This document shows positions 18,761-27,563 of a stretch of DNA of 64,000 nucleotides, piece by piece. The notes beneath the pieces are model-generated. The model worked only from the letters and a program-made list of their open reading frames with translations, was not told the origin of the DNA and did not search any database. Position 1 is the stretch's first letter, and each line of letters begins with the position of its first letter. The stretch comes from Bifidobacterium breve (GTDB taxonomy: Bacteria; Actinomycetota; Thermoleophilia; Solirubrobacterales; Solirubrobacteraceae): positions 1 to 64,000 of the forward strand of contig CAMCVN010000003.1 in NCBI GenBank assembly GCA_945881845.1. The letters are read 5' to 3'. The position numbers and the translations under genes are program-made.

Positions 18761-21310
18761 TTAGGCGCCGAGCGCGGCCAGCTCTTCGCGCAGTCGATCG
18801 AGTTTGGCCTGCTCGCCGGCGACAAGCTCAGCCGGCGCTTTCGCTACGAAAGCCTCGTTCGAAAGTTTGCTCTCGGCGCGCGCGATCTCGCCTTCGAGCC
18901 CTGAGCGACGCTGTGCACGCTCCCGCTGCTGGGCCTCGACGTCAATCGCGTCGCCGGCGCTGATCTCGATCGTGCCACCGGGAACAGCGATGCTGTCGGT
19001 GACGTTGCCGTCGAAGGCGGCGAGGTCGAGCCGGGCCAAGCGAGCGATCAAGGCGCCGTCCGCGTCCAAGGCGGCCGAGTCAATCTTCGCTCCGAGTTGC
19101 GCCCCAGGCTTCACGTTGGCGCCGCTGCGCCAAGAGCGCAATGCCGTAACGACGACGATTAGGTCGCTGACGCGCTGCTCGGCGTCGGCGTCGATCAGCC
19201 CCCCGTCGGCGACCGGGAACGGCGCGCCTATCAGCAGCCCTTCAGCGCCGGGTACGGACTCCCAAAGCTGTTCGGTCACGAACGGGATGAACGGGTGGGC
19301 TAGCGCCAGCGTTGAGCGCAGCACGAAACAGACCGTTGCCGACAGCTCAGCGTCAAACTCGCGGCCCTTGATCAGTTCGAGGTACCAGTCACAAAGCTCG
19401 CCATAGACGAAGTCGTAGAGCCCGAAAGCGGCCTTCGAGAACTCAAACTGTTCGATCTGCTCGCTCGTCTCGCCGACGACCTGCTGTAGGCGCGAGACGA
19501 TCCAGCGATCCTCAACCGGCGCGCCAGCGCCAACGAACGGCTCAAGGCCGACCTCATCGCCAACGTTCAGCAGCACAAAACGCGAAGCATTGAAGAGCTT
19601 GTTCGCGAGCGCCTGGCCTTGCTCCACGCGCTCGCGTGAGTAGCGCACGTCCTGAGTCGAGGACATCGCCAGCAGACCGAAGCGAACGGCGTCGGCGCCG
19701 TGCTCGTCGATCTCTGTGATCGGGTCGATCCCCGTGCCGAGCGATTTGCTCATCCGGCGCCCGTCGGGGGCTTGGATCACGGAGTGGACGTAGACGTCGC
19801 TGAATGGAACGTCGCCGGTGAAACGGAGTCCCATCATCACCATTCGCGCAACCCAGAGGAAGAGAATGTCGCGCGCAGTCGAGAGCACGTCGGTCGGGTA
19901 GAAGGCCTTGTATTCGGGCGTTTCGTCCGGCCAACCGAGCGTCGCGAACGGCCACAGAGCGGAGCTAAACCAGGTGTCGAGCACGTCCTCCTCGCGGACC
20001 CAGCCGTCGCCTTCCGGTTCTTCCATTCCAACGTAGGTTTCCTCGCCGCGGTACCAGACAGGCAGCCGGTGACCCCACCAAAGCTGGCGCGAGATGCACC
20101 AGGGGCGGATCTCTTCGAGCCAGTCGGTGTAGCGCTTCGACTGGCTCGGCGGATGAATCTTTACGCGCCCATCCTTGACGGCCTCGATCGCCGGCGGCGC
20201 AAGTTCGTCCATCTTCATGAACCACTGCAGCGAGATCAGCGGCTCGATCCGCTCTCCGGAGCGATGAGAGAACGGCACGGCGTGGTCGTACGGCTCTTCG
20301 GCGCGCAGCAGCCCTTGCTCTCGCAGCGCAGCGACAACGGCTACTTGCGCCTCGGAAGCTTTCAGCCCAGCAAACTCGCCAGCCAGCTCCGTCATCGCGC
20401 CGTCTTCACCAATCACGATGATCTCGTCAAGGCCGTGGCGACGGCCGATCTCGAAGTCGTTCGGGTCGTGCGCGGGCGTGATCTTCAACGCTCCGGTGCC
20501 GAAATCGGTCTTGACGTAATCGTCGCCGATGATCTCCAATTCGCGCTCGGTCAGTGGCAATTTGACGCGCTGGCCGATCAGGTGCTTGAAGCGCTCGTCA
20601 CTGGGATTGACGGCGACGGCGCTGTCGCCGAGCATCGTCTCCGGCCGCACCGTCGCGACTACGACTTCGCCGCTGCCGTCGGCCAGCGGGTAGGCGATCT
20701 CAAAGAGCGTGTCGGTTACTTCGCGCTCCTCAACCTCAAGGTCGGAGATCGCCGACTGGCTGCCTGGGTCCCAGTTGACGAGGTACTGGTCACGGTAGAT
20801 CGCGCCGTCCTCGTAGAGGTCGCAGAAGACTTGGCGAACGGCGCGCTCGTAGCCCTCGTCGAGCGTGAAGCGTTCGCGCTCGTAGTCGCACGAGGCTCCA
20901 AGCCGACCGAACTGTTCGATGATCGTGCCGCCGAACTGCGCGCGCCACTCCCAAACCCGTTCGACAAACGCCTCGCGGCCGAGCTCTTCGCGCGAGCTTC
21001 CTTCTTCGACCAGTTTCTTTTCAACTTGGGTTTGTGTCGCGATTCCTGCGTGGTCGGTGCCGAGGATCCACTCCGTGTTGCGGCCGCGCATGCGGTGGAA
21101 GCGAATTAGCGCGTCTTGGATCGAGCCGTTGAGCGCGTGACCCATGTGCAGCGCGCCGGTCACGTTCGGCGGCGGAATCGCAATCGAGTAGTTCTCGGCC
21201 GCGCTTCCTTCCGCCTTGCCGTGGAAGAGGCCGGAGTCGAGCCAGCGCTGCATCATCTGCGGCTCGGCCTCAGCCGGCTCGAAGCGCGTTTTCTCAGCGA
21301 AGTCAGGCAC
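18761..21310 (-). CDS. valS: valyl-tRNA synthetase
   Basis: 849 aa class-I synthetase. The HIGH-type motif appears as PPNVTGALHMGHAL, the KMSKS-type motif as GRRMSKSLGTG, and the CP1 editing domain lies between them. The C-terminal part (about 785-849) is a predicted coiled coil (QQRERAQRRSGLEGEIARAESKL) that binds tRNA. The start codon is GTG (MPDFAEKTRFEP). Confidence 0.98.
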   Translation of the reverse strand: MPDFAEKTRFEPAEAEPQMMQRWLDSGLFHGKAEGSAAENYSIAIPPPNVTGALHMGHALNGSIQDALIRFHRMRGRNTEWILGTDHAGIATQTQVEKKLVEEGSSREELGREAFVERVWEWRAQFGGTIIEQFGRLGASCDYERERFTLDEGYERAVRQVFCDLYEDGAIYRDQYLVNWDPGSQSAISDLEVEEREVTDTLFEIAYPLADGSGEVVVATVRPETMLGDSAVAVNPSDERFKHLIGQRVKLPLTERELEIIGDDYVKTDFGTGALKITPAHDPNDFEIGRRHGLDEIIVIGEDGAMTELAGEFAGLKASEAQVAVVAALREQGLLRAEEPYDHAVPFSHRSGERIEPLISLQWFMKMDELAPPAIEAVKDGRVKIHPPSQSKRYTDWLEEIRPWCISRQLWWGHRLPVWYRGEETYVGMEEPEGDGWVREEDVLDTWFSSALWPFATLGWPDETPEYKAFYPTDVLSTARDILFLWVARMVMMGLRFTGDVPFSDVYVHSVIQAPDGRRMSKSLGTGIDPITEIDEHGADAVRFGLLAMSSTQDVRYSRERVEQGQALANKLFNASRFVLLNVGDEVGLEPFVGAGAPVEDRWIVSRLQQVVGETSEQIEQFEFSKAAFGLYDFVYGELCDWYLELIKGREFDAELSATVCFVLRSTLALAHPFIPFVTEQLWESVPGAEGLLIGAPFPVADGGLIDADAEQRVSDLIVVVTALRSWRSGANVKPGAQLGAKIDSAALDADGALIARLARLDLAAFDGNVTDSIAVPGGTIEISAGDAIDVEAQQRERAQRRSGLEGEIARAESKLSNEAFVAKAPAELVAGEQAKLDRLREELAALGA

Positions 21311-21350
21311 GGCGGCTGAGTCTACGGCGCGCGCGGCGCCGAACGGGTGC

Positions 21351-21617
21351 TCAGCGGTTCTTGCGGCCGCCGCGAAGCCCCGGAACGGGGATCGGTGAGA
21401 GGTCGGCCATCAAGCCGCGGTGGTCAATCTTGCGAGCAACTTCGATCAGGTGCTCGCGCTGCGCATTGGTCATTCGGTTCGGCAGGCCGCGCGAGTCGGC
21501 GAGCGTCTTCAGCGCCTTCGAACGGTCCTTCGGGTCGATCCGACGCCAGTGGTCGGTCACAACCATCGTTGCCTGCATCGCGGCCATCCACGGGATTGTC
21601 TTGAGGTTCGGCTTCAT
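21351..21617 (-). CDS. small basic protein of unknown function between clpX and valS
   Basis: 88 aa. The start ATG 21617 is 4 bp after the clpX stop. The track's longer form would start inside clpX. The protein is helical and basic (TDHWRRIDPKDRSKALKTL, NAQREHLIEVARKIDHRG), with no signal peptide or Cys. The C-terminal GLRGGRKNR could bind nucleic acid. I do not recognise the family. Its placement suggests co-expression with the protease genes. Confidence 0.65.
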   Translation of the reverse strand: MKPNLKTIPWMAAMQATMVVTDHWRRIDPKDRSKALKTLADSRGLPNRMTNAQREHLIEVARKIDHRGLMADLSPIPVPGLRGGRKNR

Positions 21618-21621
21618 CGCT

Positions 21622-22902
<1,281 letters not shown>

Positions 22903-22937
22903 TGTTTCCCCTTCGTCTAAACGCAGGCGCCGCCCAG

Positions 22938-23522
22938 CTAATGCTTGGCGATCACCTTGTCGATTATCCCGTACTCGGCGGCCTCTTCGGCCGACATGAA
23001 GTAGTCACGTTCAGTGTCGCCGCGGACCTTGTCGTACTCCTGGCCGGTGTGCTCAGCGAGGATGTGGTCGAGGCGCTGACGGACGTCGATGATCTCTCTG
23101 GCGTGGATCTCAATATCGGTCGCCTGGCCTTCAAAGCCCGAGCTGACCTGATGGATCAGGATCTTCGCGTTAGGCAGCGCCATCCGCTTGCCTGGTGCTC
23201 CACCGGCCAGCAGCAGCGCACCCATAGACATTGCGATTCCAACGCAGATCGTTGAAACGTCAGGCTTGACGAACTGCATCGTGTCGTAGATCGCTAGGCC
23301 GGAATAGACCGATCCACCGGGCGAGTTGATGTAGATCGAGATGTCCTTGTCCGGATCCTGCGACTCAAGGTGGAGAAGCTGCGCGACAACGAGGTTGGCG
23401 ATCTGGTCGTCAACTTGGCTGCCGAGGAAGATGATTCGCTCGTTTAGAAGGCGCGAGTAGATGTCAAACGAACGTTCTCCGCGTGAGGTCTGCTCGACGA
23501 CCATTGGGACTAGGGGGCTCAT
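22938..23522 (-). CDS. clpP: ATP-dependent Clp protease proteolytic subunit
   Basis: 194 aa. The catalytic Ser is in [10 protein letters not shown] (GMAMSMGA-type motif, near residue 98), the His in [12 protein letters not shown], and the Asp in the C-terminal helix region ([19 protein letters not shown]). Start ATG 23522 has a GAGGA ribosome site and is preferred to 23570. Only one clpP copy is seen here, whereas many actinobacteria have tandem clpP1P2. Confidence 0.97.
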   Translation of the reverse strand: MSPLVPMVVEQTSRGERSFDIYSRLLNERIIFLGSQVDDQIANLVVAQLLHLESQDPDKDISIYINSPGGSVYSGLAIYDTMQFVKPDVSTICVGIAMSMGALLLAGGAPGKRMALPNAKILIHQVSSGFEGQATDIEIHAREIIDVRQRLDHILAEHTGQEYDKVRGDTERDYFMSAEEAAEYGIIDKVIAKH

Positions 23523-23627
23523 GTTCCTCGCTTTGTTTCGGTCGGCTGGGTTGATTCCTCCCGCGTGCAACTTTGCTCGCAGATGGAGCAGTCAAGACTA
23601 GCAACGGGGAGCGGCCGAAACGGCGCT

Positions 23628-24935
23628 TCAGGAAGGGCTTGTCGCGACTGCGCTCTCGACGATTAGGTCGAGTGCTTGGCGCTGCGAGAGCTCTTCGATC
23701 AGGTCGTCGAGGCGACCCGCCTTCTCAAGTCGCTCGCGCAACTTCTCCGGCGTTGTCTGCTCCTGCGCGGCTGAAGCCTGCAGCGCCGTCAGGATGTCGC
23801 CGTCTCCGGGCTGAACGTCCTCAGCTTCGACGATTGCGACCAGCGCAGCCTCATGGCGCAAGCTCTTCTGCGCAGCCTCAGCGCTTTCACCGAGCATCTC
23901 TTCTTCAGTGCGGCCGGAGATCTGGAAGTACATCTCGCGGCTGATGCCCTGGTGTGAGAGCTGGTGCAGCATGCGATCGAGCAGCTCGCTGGCGCGGGCA
24001 TCTACGAGCGGCTGTGGCAGGTTGATCTTTGCGTTGTCGGCGACGGCATCGAGCACCGCTTCGCGGAATTCTTCCTCAGCCTTGTCACCATCGGCGGCAA
24101 GCATCTGCGTCGCGAGATCCTCGCGCAGCTCAGCGATCGTCTCGAGTCCAGCGGCCTCGTTCGCAAACTCGTCGTTTAGCTCGGGCAGGATGCGGCGACG
24201 AATCTCTGTTGCCGTGACGGCAAACTCAGCGTCCTTGCCTGCCAGCTCTTCAGCTTGGTAGTCCTCAGGGAAGGCGAGCTTGACGGTCCGCTCGTCGCCA
24301 GCCTTGATCCCTTCCAGCTGCTCCTCGAAGCCTGGGATCAAGCGACCCGAGCCGAGTTCGATCAGCTGGTCGGTTCCTTCTCCGCCCTCAAAGACCTCAC
24401 CATCGATCGATCCGACGTAGTTCATCACAACGAAGTCGCCGGTCGCGGCGGCCTCTTCGACTGCTTCGAGACTCGCCATCCGGCCGCGCAGCTCTTCGAT
24501 CTGCTGATCAATTGCTTCCGGGTCGGCAACCGCTTCGCGGCGTTCAACCTTCAGCCCCTTGTACTTGCCGAGCTTGGCTACCGGTCGCACGCCGACCTCA
24601 AAACTGAACTTCAGATCCTCGCCGGCAGGAGGCAGCTCGCCGAGCTCAACATCAGGCTGACCGACGATTGCGAGGCGCGCGCCTTCGACCGCCTCGGTGT
24701 ACCAGTGACCGAGCGACCCACGGATCGTTTCATCGACGACCGCGTCGCGACCGATCCGCTGAATTACAACCTCGGCCGGAACCTTGCCTTTGCGGAAGCC
24801 GGCCATCTTCATCTCTTTGCCCATCGAACGGGCGGTCTGAGCGATCCGGCGATCAAGCTCTTCGAGCGGTACCTGAACCTCCACGCGGACGCGCGAATCG
24901 GGCAGCTCTTTGACGTTGGTAGTGACGTTGCTCAT
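23628..24935 (-). CDS. tig: trigger factor (ribosome-associated chaperone and PPIase)
   Basis: 435 aa. The N-terminal ribosome-binding domain carries the FRKGKVPAEVV signature (GFRKGKxP), followed by an FKBP-type PPIase domain (about 155-245, VVMNYVGSIDGEVFEGGEG) and a helical C-terminal domain. Start ATG 24935 is chosen: the track's 45 upstream residues are not Tig-like, and a TATCGT -10 box lies 7 bases before this ATG, implying a leaderless mRNA. The tig-clpP-clpX order is widely conserved. Confidence 0.97.
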   Translation of the reverse strand: MSNVTTNVKELPDSRVRVEVQVPLEELDRRIAQTARSMGKEMKMAGFRKGKVPAEVVIQRIGRDAVVDETIRGSLGHWYTEAVEGARLAIVGQPDVELGELPPAGEDLKFSFEVGVRPVAKLGKYKGLKVERREAVADPEAIDQQIEELRGRMASLEAVEEAAATGDFVVMNYVGSIDGEVFEGGEGTDQLIELGSGRLIPGFEEQLEGIKAGDERTVKLAFPEDYQAEELAGKDAEFAVTATEIRRRILPELNDEFANEAAGLETIAELREDLATQMLAADGDKAEEEFREAVLDAVADNAKINLPQPLVDARASELLDRMLHQLSHQGISREMYFQISGRTEEEMLGESAEAAQKSLRHEAALVAIVEAEDVQPGDGDILTALQASAAQEQTTPEKLRERLEKAGRLDDLIEELSQRQALDLIVESAVATSPS

Positions 24936-24942
24936 CGGCCGC

Positions 24943-24948
24943 ACGATA
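24943..24948 (-). promoter_or_regulatory. -10 box of tig (leaderless start)
   Basis: TATCGT on the minus strand ends 7 bases before the tig ATG. The remaining 24949-25176 region up to the DM13 gene stop holds short ORFs in several frames, but none is recognisable and no RNA gene was found. Confidence 0.45.
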
Positions 24949-25176
24949 GCGTCAGGGCGTGGCCAACAACCGCCAGCCTCTGCCGCGCAGGATCGAAACT
25001 TGGGTCGTAACCGGCCCCGTCGGCCACCTGCTCTCCGCTGTCGGAGACTGGGCTGTACTGCTGACGACACTGGCGCGAAACAGGATCAGGCGCGACGGGT
25101 AAGCGCGCAGCTCCAACGCCGCGGCGAAAAAGGTCCCGACCGCCAACGAAGCCGTTACCGCGACGGAAGAGAAAGG

Positions 25177-25896
25177 TTAGGCGCCGAGTTTCGCGCGACC
25201 AAATCCGACGGTGAAAGCTCTGCACCAGATATAAACGTTGCTGTACTTACTGGCGTCGAAGTTCTTCGGCAGGCTGTACTGCTGGTTTCCTTCGTTACCT
25301 TTCAGCCTACCGAGGTCAATGAAATCATTAACATCATCATCGCCCTCGGGGCTTCCAGCGACCGCATAAACAAACAAGTCCGGTCCAGGGTCTGTTCTAA
25401 AGCCTGACAGAGTGAGCTTCGACGAACCGTTAGCTAGCTTAATAACCTCCACGTTACCGGTAGTCGGGTGAGCGAGAGCCTTGAAAGAACCGGAAGCAAC
25501 TCTGACATTACCTTGCGGTTTCGGTTTAACTACCTTCGCAGCCGGTACGTCAGGCGCGCCGGCAGCCTGAGTGTCAGCAGGTTCGGCAGCGGCCGGGGCG
25601 TCAGCTTTAACGATGTCCTCATCAACCGTATTTGGTCGAGACAGAAACGCTCCGAAAGCCATCGCAAGAACAAGCGTTGCTAGAGCTCCACCTAAAGCGA
25701 ACCAGCGAAGTTCGCGCTTATTGGTTCGAGTTGCGATCCAGATAGCAGCAGCAGTAACGGCAACAAAAGCAGCTATCGCTGCTCCGTGGGCATATACGGT
25801 CGGAGTTAGGTTACCGGTCAGCCAAACACCAAATATCACCCATATTGATGCTGCGATTACGGCGGTAACTTTCGCGACAACTGGTGAGTTAGTCAT
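25177..25896 (-). CDS. membrane-anchored DM13-domain protein
   Basis: 239 aa. Three hydrophobic segments lie at about 8-30, 37-56 and 66-86. A Pro/Ala-rich linker is followed by a C-terminal DM13 domain (about 130-239) with VRVASGSFKALAHPTTGNVEV, TDPGPDLFVYAV, DLGRLKGNEGNQQYSLP and the conserved Cys in NVYIWCRAFTVGFG. DM13 domains are predicted extracellular redox/electron-transfer modules, and their substrate is unknown. Codon choice is less GC-rich than in neighbouring genes. It lies 52 bp downstream of the truncated peptide gene 25949-26083 on the same strand, so it may be the last gene of that cluster. Confidence 0.85.
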   Translation of the reverse strand: MTNSPVVAKVTAVIAASIWVIFGVWLTGNLTPTVYAHGAAIAAFVAVTAAAIWIATRTNKRELRWFALGGALATLVLAMAFGAFLSRPNTVDEDIVKADAPAAAEPADTQAAGAPDVPAAKVVKPKPQGNVRVASGSFKALAHPTTGNVEVIKLANGSSKLTLSGFRTDPGPDLFVYAVAGSPEGDDDVNDFIDLGRLKGNEGNQQYSLPKNFDASKYSNVYIWCRAFTVGFGRAKLGA

Positions 25897-25948
25897 TGGT
25901 CTATCTTTCCGCCCTGATGGGCTTCAGGTTAGGGGCACAATGGCTCAG

Positions 25949-26083
25949 CTAATTCAGGCCTGATCCTTCGATTCCGTCGCGATCAAGGATTGCGTGGCGT
26001 TCCCGTGGTGCTTTCGCGTTCCTTAACTCTTCAGCGAGTTCGGGGTTGTCTCTATAGGCTTCCGTCAGGGGATCAGAACTCAT
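25949..26083 (-). CDS. truncated copy 1 of tandem leader/variable-tail peptide family
   Basis: 44 aa, too short for the track. MSSDPLTEAYRDNPELAEEL, RNAKAPRERHAILDRDGIE and a short GSGLN end show it to be a third paralogue of the proteins at 26463 and 27016. It has lost everything after the shared N-terminal half. The ribosome site GGAG-N7-ATG is intact, and a TACCGT sits where the other copies have their -10. The -35 position reads GGATCT instead of TTGACA. It is probably decayed, or it is a leader-only peptide. Confidence 0.6.
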   Translation of the reverse strand: MSSDPLTEAYRDNPELAEELRNAKAPRERHAILDRDGIEGSGLN

Positions 26084-26154
26084 CGGTTAGCTCCATTCGC
26101 CAATTACTTAGCTGCTGCGCACCTGCGCGCTGTCAACACGCAAGCACACAGATC

Positions 26155-26160
26155 ACGGTA
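26155..26160 (-). promoter_or_regulatory. degenerate promoter and conserved 5' leader of copy 1
   Basis: TACCGT stands at the position of TATCGT in copies 2 and 3, and the following bases (GTGTGCTTG, GTGCGCAG, AGCTAA, AATGGAGCTAACCG) match their 5' leaders. A TTGACA at 26131-26136 lies inside the leader and is out of place. The rest of the gene-free stretch 26161-26462 shows nothing I can assign. ORFs there are on the wrong strand or unconvincing. Confidence 0.4.
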
Positions 26161-26462
26161 CCAAGGCCCGCAGCACAGATCCGACCCTCATCCAGGGCTG
26201 ACCAGCAAAGCGGCGCCTTGCCGCCCGCTGCGCCGAGCCCGAACCGACTAGCTGAACGATCACGCCGGCAACGCGACCCAAGGAGCCACGCAGCAACGGC
26301 TCTGGCAATACGTTCAGCGCTGGTATAGCTGAGTACGCAGCGGACTACACGGCCACGTGAGAAACACCAATGCGATGGAAACCGTAGACCAGCCCACAAC
26401 ACGACCCGCCAAACCGGCTCAGGCGCGACCCGGTACACCCGATTCACTACGCGAAATCATCC

Positions 26463-26690
26463 CTAACCTTCGAATTCGCCTTCGTCGGGTTCTGACGCTA
26501 CAAAAACGCCGCGGGTAAACCCCGGTTCCAGACCGCCACTTGCTTCGGGGAATTGTGAGTCGAGGCCTGGCTTTTCGATTCCGTGGGCGTCAAGAATTGC
26601 GTGGCGTTCGCGTGGTGTTTTTGCGTTCCTTAGCTCCTCGGCGAGAGCTGGGTTGTCTTTCAGGGCCTTCATCAGGGGATCAAAACTCAT
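26463..26690 (-). CDS. copy 2 of leader/variable-tail peptide (putative RiPP-like precursor)
   Basis: 75 aa. Residues 1-49 (MSFDPLMKALKDNPALAEEL, then RNAKTPRERHAILDAHGIE, ending QFPE) are almost identical to the protein at 27016. Residues 50-75 (ASGGLEPGFTRGVFVASEPD and an acidic end) are unrelated to it. The shared part resembles Nif11-type leader peptides: a helical segment with a DNPxLxEELRNA core followed by a G-containing helix. A GG pair follows FPE, as in peptidase-C39 leader cleavage sites. There are no Cys residues. The ribosome site GGAG has ideal 7-nt spacing. No maturation enzyme is seen nearby. Confidence 0.72.
   Translation of the reverse strand: MSFDPLMKALKDNPALAEELRNAKTPRERHAILDAHGIEKPGLDSQFPEASGGLEPGFTRGVFVASEPDEGEFEG
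26548..26639 (-). repeat. 92-bp direct repeat, copy A (inside copy 2 peptide gene)
   Basis: The block is identical base for base to 27122-27213 and covers residues about 18-48 of both peptides, including synonymous positions. Flanking coding sequence diverges immediately on the tail side. This implies recent duplication or gene conversion. Confidence 0.9.
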
Positions 26691-26763
26691 CGGTTAGCTC
26701 CATTTGTGATTGGGTTAGCTGCTCTTCCACCTGCGCACCATCAGCACACAAGCGCGCGGCGCG

Positions 26764-26791
26764 ACGATACCAGCCGCCACAACCCTGTCAA
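26764..26791 (-). promoter_or_regulatory. sigma-70-type promoter of copy 2 peptide gene
   Basis: TTGACA (26786-26791), a 16-bp spacer and TATCGT (26764-26769) on the minus strand. An identical arrangement is found before copy 3. It predicts a 5' leader of about 65 nt that is conserved among the copies. In the remaining stretch 26792-27015 I see no gene. Confidence 0.65.
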
Positions 26792-27015
26792 CCCAGCGAA
26801 CTAGGCGGCCACGTGAGCACCAAACGACGTGGCACGAGAATCTGGATTTACGTACTCAAACCACGACAAATCACTGCCTACACCATCAAACCCAACCGAC
26901 ACGAGGCCTCAGGCAACGTGGGAGGCGCCAGGGCGATGGCGAGGCAAAACTAGGAGTTATTTTGTCGGTGGTTAGTGGTCTTGCGCGACCCAACCCGCCG
27001 GTCCAACAACACCCA

Positions 27016-27264
27016 TTATTGAAACAAGCCCGGGGTCATCGTCGAATACGACGAGCCGCCCGAAGGCCTCTGAACCATTATCCATCCCGGTCCCCTCGGT
27101 CCCTTTACACCGCCTACTTCCGGGAATTGTGAGTCGAGGCCTGGCTTTTCGATTCCGTGGGCGTCAAGAATTGCGTGGCGTTCGCGTGGTGTTTTTGCGT
27201 TCCTTAGCTCCTCACGTAATTCGGGGTTCTCTTCCAGAGCCTTTATCAGTGGATCAAAACTCAT
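27016..27264 (-). CDS. copy 3 of leader/variable-tail peptide (putative RiPP-like precursor)
   Basis: 82 aa. Residues 1-49 match copy 2 with a few changes (IKALEENPELREEL), then the tail switches to VGGVKGPRGPGWIMVQ and a Ser/Thr/Tyr-rich end (GGSSYSTMTPGLFQ). The leader, tail boundary and GG position coincide with copy 2. The tail has no Cys but several Ser, Thr, Trp and Tyr. Its own TTGACA/TATCGT promoter and GGAG site are present. It lies just downstream of tRNA-His on the same strand. Alternative explanation: a small regulatory protein family with a disordered tail. Confidence 0.72.
   Translation of the reverse strand: MSFDPLIKALEENPELREELRNAKTPRERHAILDAHGIEKPGLDSQFPEVGGVKGPRGPGWIMVQRPSGGSSYSTMTPGLFQ
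27122..27213 (-). repeat. 92-bp direct repeat, copy B (inside copy 3 peptide gene)
   Basis: Identical to 26548-26639. See that entry. The corresponding part of copy 1 (about 25958-26032) is recognisably related but diverged. Confidence 0.9.
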
Positions 27265-27335
27265 CGGGTGACTCCATTCGCCTCGTAGTTAGTGGATCTT
27301 TACCTGCGCACCATCAGCAGACAAGCACACGCGCC

Positions 27336-27363
27336 ACGATACCGAGGGCCCCAGCCCTGTCAA
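27336..27363 (-). promoter_or_regulatory. sigma-70-type promoter of copy 3 peptide gene
   Basis: TTGACA (27358-27363), 16-bp spacer and TATCGT (27336-27341) on the minus strand, matching copy 2 in both boxes and spacing. The -35 box begins 34 bases after the 3' end of tRNA-His. Confidence 0.68.
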
Positions 27364-27397
27364 CCAGAAGCCACAACCAACCCGCCCCGCAGCGGAA

Positions 27398-27471
27398 GGT
27401 GAGTGACGGGACTCGAACCCGCGACCGCCTGGACCACAACCAGGAGCTCTACCAACTGAGCTACACCCACC
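27398..27471 (-). tRNA. tRNA-His (anticodon GTG)
   Basis: On the minus strand the acceptor GTGGGTG/CACTCAC is preceded by the extra G(-1), which pairs with C73, the hallmark of tRNA-His. The anticodon stem CCTGG/CCAGG holds the loop TTGTGGT (GTG), and the T loop is TTCGAGT. CCA is not encoded. Its 3' end faces the accessory peptide/DM13 patch. Confidence 0.97.
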
Positions 27472-27563
27472 GCGCAGGGGGCAGTGTACGGCTTGGCGCC
27501 CGCGCTGGCCTCGCAGCCGTGTGGGAGCTTTGGTTCGGGAACAGGCAACCTCGGCAGCCGGAC

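Noticed and set aside
24936-25176. tRNA-like fragment (TTTCGATCC) on the minus strand
   Set aside because: No acceptor, D or anticodon stems could be paired around it.
24910-25407. Plus-strand ORF of 165 aa and minus-strand ORFs of 64-97 aa between tig and the DM13 gene
   Set aside because: No recognisable family, non-ATG or unsupported starts, overlap with the ends of real genes. The region is treated as intergenic, though a decayed gene cannot be excluded.
25990-26328. Plus-strand ORF of 112 aa across peptide copy 1
   Set aside because: It is antisense to the conserved peptide gene and its upstream region. Similar antisense ORFs over copies 2 and 3 exist only because the sense sequence is conserved.
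25949-27363. CRISPR-like array because of direct repeats
   Set aside because: The repeats are about 575 bp apart and lie in coding frames with ribosome sites. There are no short regularly spaced repeats and no cas genes.
25177-27471. Integrative element inserted at tRNA-His
   Set aside because: No integrase, no second copy of the tRNA 3' end and no insertion-sequence features were seen. Only the location and composition hint at transfer.
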